64,000 nucleotides of DNA from JANQEU01 sp965601455. Its GTDB lineage: Bacteria; Bacteroidota; Bacteroidia; Cytophagales; Cyclobacteriaceae. The notes beneath the pieces were generated by a model. That model had not been told where the DNA came from and ran no database searches. It saw only the letters and a program-made list of their open reading frames with translations. Below are positions 62,155 to 64,000 of this stretch, piece by piece. A program made the translations under genes and the position numbers. Location: positions 1,736,001-1,800,000 of the forward strand of contig OZ271831.1 in assembly GCA_965601455.1 (NCBI GenBank). Reading direction: 5' to 3'. The number at the start of each line of letters is the position of its first letter. Position 1 is the first letter of the stretch.

Positions 62155-63252
62155 ATGAAATCTATTCGGGTAATTTCCATTGCACTATTACTAATCAGTT
62201 TTTCGAATTTATTAGCCCAGCCTAAAGAACCTCTGAAAGTTGCTGTTGTTGGATTGGTGCATAGCCATGTTCACTGGATCCTGGGTAGACCGGATAAAGA
62301 TGATATAGAAATTGTGGCTATTGTGGAACCTAATCGGGAGCTGGCATTGAAATACAGCGAGCAATATGGGTACTCAATGGAGCTGGTTTATAACGACTTA
62401 GAAAGAATGTTGGACGAGGTTAAGCCGCAAGCGGTAACAGCCTTTAACACGATTTCAGGGCATGTGGATGTAGTTCGGCAGTGTGGACCGAGAGGTATTC
62501 ATGTAATGGTTGAAAAACCACTTGCAAGGAATTTAAACGAAGCATTAATCATGAAAAGGGTTGCCGATAAAACGGGTATTCATCTCCTAACAAATTACGA
62601 GACTACCTGGTATCCAACCACTTACAAAACCAAGTCTATGGTATCCGATTCAACCCTGGGAAGTCTTCGGAAAATTGTCGTGCATGATGGTCATCAGGGT
62701 CCGGAGGAGATAGGTGTGGAGCAAGAATTTCTTGAGTGGTTGATTGATCCCGAATTCAATGGGGCGGGAGCTCTTACTGATTTTGGTTGCTATGGGGCCA
62801 ATTTGATCACATCGATGATGAACAATGAAAAACCACAAACAGTGATGGCCATCACTCAACAAATGAAGCCGGAAAAATACCCCCTGGTTGATGACGAAGC
62901 GACCATCATACTTACATACCCTAAAGCACAGGGGATCATTCAGGCAAGCTGGAATTGGACGTTTTCACGGAAGGACATGGAGGTATACGGTACGGATGGA
63001 TACGTGAAAACGATAGATGGAAATAACATGTATACCCGATTGAAGGAATCTGCACCCGAGACCTTGGTTGTTCCTGATTCACTGGCCTCCAGTTTACATG
63101 ATCCTTTTACCTATTTTGCAGAAGTAGTGAACGGTAACATAATCGTACAACCAACCGATGCCGGTTCCTTGGAAAACAACATGATTGTGATGGAAATACT
63201 TGACGCCGCCATGCGATCGGTTAGAGAAGGCCGATCCATTTTACTTCGTTAG
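62155..63252 (+). CDS. Secreted Gfo/Idh/MocA family oxidoreductase
   Basis: 365 residues with a Sec-type signal (MKSIRVISIALLLISFSN, LLAQ). The NAD(P)-binding fold starts at VAVVGLVHSHVHWILG and the catalytic lysine lies in VEKPLARN, the family's EKP motif. The C-terminal alpha/beta domain has DFGCYGANL. It probably oxidises or reduces a sugar or polyol derivative. No twin-arginine motif is present although the enzyme needs a dinucleotide. It precedes the phosphoesterase by 130 bp. Confidence 0.82.
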   Translation: MKSIRVISIALLLISFSNLLAQPKEPLKVAVVGLVHSHVHWILGRPDKDDIEIVAIVEPNRELALKYSEQYGYSMELVYNDLERMLDEVKPQAVTAFNTISGHVDVVRQCGPRGIHVMVEKPLARNLNEALIMKRVADKTGIHLLTNYETTWYPTTYKTKSMVSDSTLGSLRKIVVHDGHQGPEEIGVEQEFLEWLIDPEFNGAGALTDFGCYGANLITSMMNNEKPQTVMAITQQMKPEKYPLVDDEATIILTYPKAQGIIQASWNWTFSRKDMEVYGTDGYVKTIDGNNMYTRLKESAPETLVVPDSLASSLHDPFTYFAEVVNGNIIVQPTDAGSLENNMIVMEILDAAMRSVREGRSILLR

Positions 63253-63382
63253 CGACGCGATCATGACTAGAAATTCGATTTCAGGATTGGTGATCCCCAT
63301 CACCTTGATATTAATCATTTAGTAAAGTACGGACCTTCAGAAATTGGTATATTCAAGGGATAATTGAATAGAATACGACCCT

Positions 63383-64000
63383 ATGAATAAGCTTCTTCTC
63401 TCCCTATGTTTCGTGGTATTTGGTTTAACCCTACTAGGACAAGACCGGGCTAGAGTGATCATCGATGTACCCTCTACTCAAAAGCCCTGGAACAACCTTG
63501 AGTGGAACAAATCGCCATCCCAATTCCAATTTGCCATCGTAACAGATAGAACAGGAGGTCACCGTCCAGGGGTTTTTCTGAAAGGAATACAGAAGCTTAA
63601 TTTACTTCAACCTGAATTTGTAATGAGCGTAGGTGACCTCATTGAGGGTTACACCGAGGATACAGATCAGCTTGATGAGGAGTGGAAGGAGTTTAATGGA
63701 TTTATCGATAGTCTTACTGTTCCATTCTTCTATGTTCCCGGAAACCACGATATCACGAATGAGGTGATGGAAAAAAAATGGAAGGAAATATTCGGAGTCA
63801 CCCATTACCATTTTGTCTATAATGACGTATTGTTTTTATGCTTGAACTCAGAAGACAACTATCGAGGCGCCGGAAGAGGTACAATTGATGACAAACAGTT
63901 CGAGTATATAAAGAAGACCTTGGAGGAAAATACGGATGTGAAATGGACATTGGTATTTCTTCATCAGCCATTGTGGGTCCAAGAAGATACTAAGCGATGG
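63383..64000 (+). CDS. Metallophosphoesterase, secreted (3' end outside window)
   Basis: 206 residues are visible from the ATG at 63383, then the window ends. A signal peptide ends LTLLGQ. Metal-binding motifs are VTDRTGG (D in the DxH place, with arginine at the usual histidine), GDLIEG, GNHD at about residue 116, and LHQPLW. The calcineurin-like phosphoesterase fold is clear. The altered first motif is shared by a subgroup of secreted Bacteroidota enzymes. Substrate unknown. Confidence 0.85.
   Translation, partial: MNKLLLSLCFVVFGLTLLGQDRARVIIDVPSTQKPWNNLEWNKSPSQFQFAIVTDRTGGHRPGVFLKGIQKLNLLQPEFVMSVGDLIEGYTEDTDQLDEEWKEFNGFIDSLTVPFFYVPGNHDITNEVMEKKWKEIFGVTHYHFVYNDVLFLCLNSEDNYRGAGRGTIDDKQFEYIKKTLEENTDVKWTLVFLHQPLWVQEDTKRW

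Overview
The window looks like chromosomal DNA of a member of the Bacteroidota, most likely a free-living Cytophagia/Cytophagales-type bacterium. The evidence is a subtilase with a type IX secretion (T9SS) C-terminal sorting domain, SusC-like TonB-dependent receptors with carboxypeptidase-regulatory domains, a DUF4249 lipoprotein next to such a receptor, many lipoproteins with Bacteroidota-style lipoboxes, promoters of the TAnnTTTG type, and few Shine-Dalgarno sequences. No rRNA, tRNA, CRISPR array, phage or transposase was seen. The species assignment is inference.

Layout. 1-4543: PadR regulator and two MacB/FtsX-type permeases around a candidate operator. 4574-6306: ArsC/Spx-like protein overlapping a GH1 beta-glucosidase. 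6307-7261: gene-free block of palindromic and duplicated repeats. 7262-10342: large lipoprotein plus outer-membrane barrel. 10512-17362: minus-strand TonB receptor/DUF4249/MG2-like operon. 18199-23089: housekeeping run (holA, acidic SPOR protein, folC, trmB, CheC-like protein). 23086-25271: TrpF-like protein and M61-like peptidase on the minus strand. 25428-31940: BNR-repeat exoprotein, lactonase-like lipoprotein, ABC ATPase and permease. 32047-38461: mnmA, lipoprotein, T9SS subtilase, rpe and a TonB receptor, tightly overlapping. 38505-47836: LpoB/COG3014 lipoproteins, secreted unknowns, FKBP lipoprotein, gyrA and a TPR protein. 47994-51646: small unknown, SDR, and a GMC oxidoreductase with its Tat-type small subunit.

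52132-58827 is the most striking region: eight plus-strand genes with junctions of -4 to +4 bp encode a serine-palmitoyltransferase-like alpha-oxoamine synthase, a GNAT-fold acyltransferase, a FabI-like SDR, a FabZ-type dehydratase, a beta-ketoacyl synthase, an acyl carrier protein, a phosphopantetheinyl transferase and an NAD-dependent epimerase/reductase. A SyrD/PvdE-type ABC exporter gene (58824-60443) converges on it with a 4-bp overlap. The set reads as a self-contained pathway that builds or modifies an acyl chain on its own carrier protein, condenses it with an amino acid (serine, or cysteate for sulfonolipids), N-acylates and reduces the product, and perhaps exports or flips it.

60513-64000 holds a DUF3108 protein, a secreted DinB-like protein, a secreted Gfo/Idh/MocA oxidoreductase and a metallophosphoesterase cut by the window end. 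Gene boundaries are reliable where overlaps or motifs fix them. Functions of the unnamed secreted proteins are not known, and statements about the lipid cluster's product are inference.
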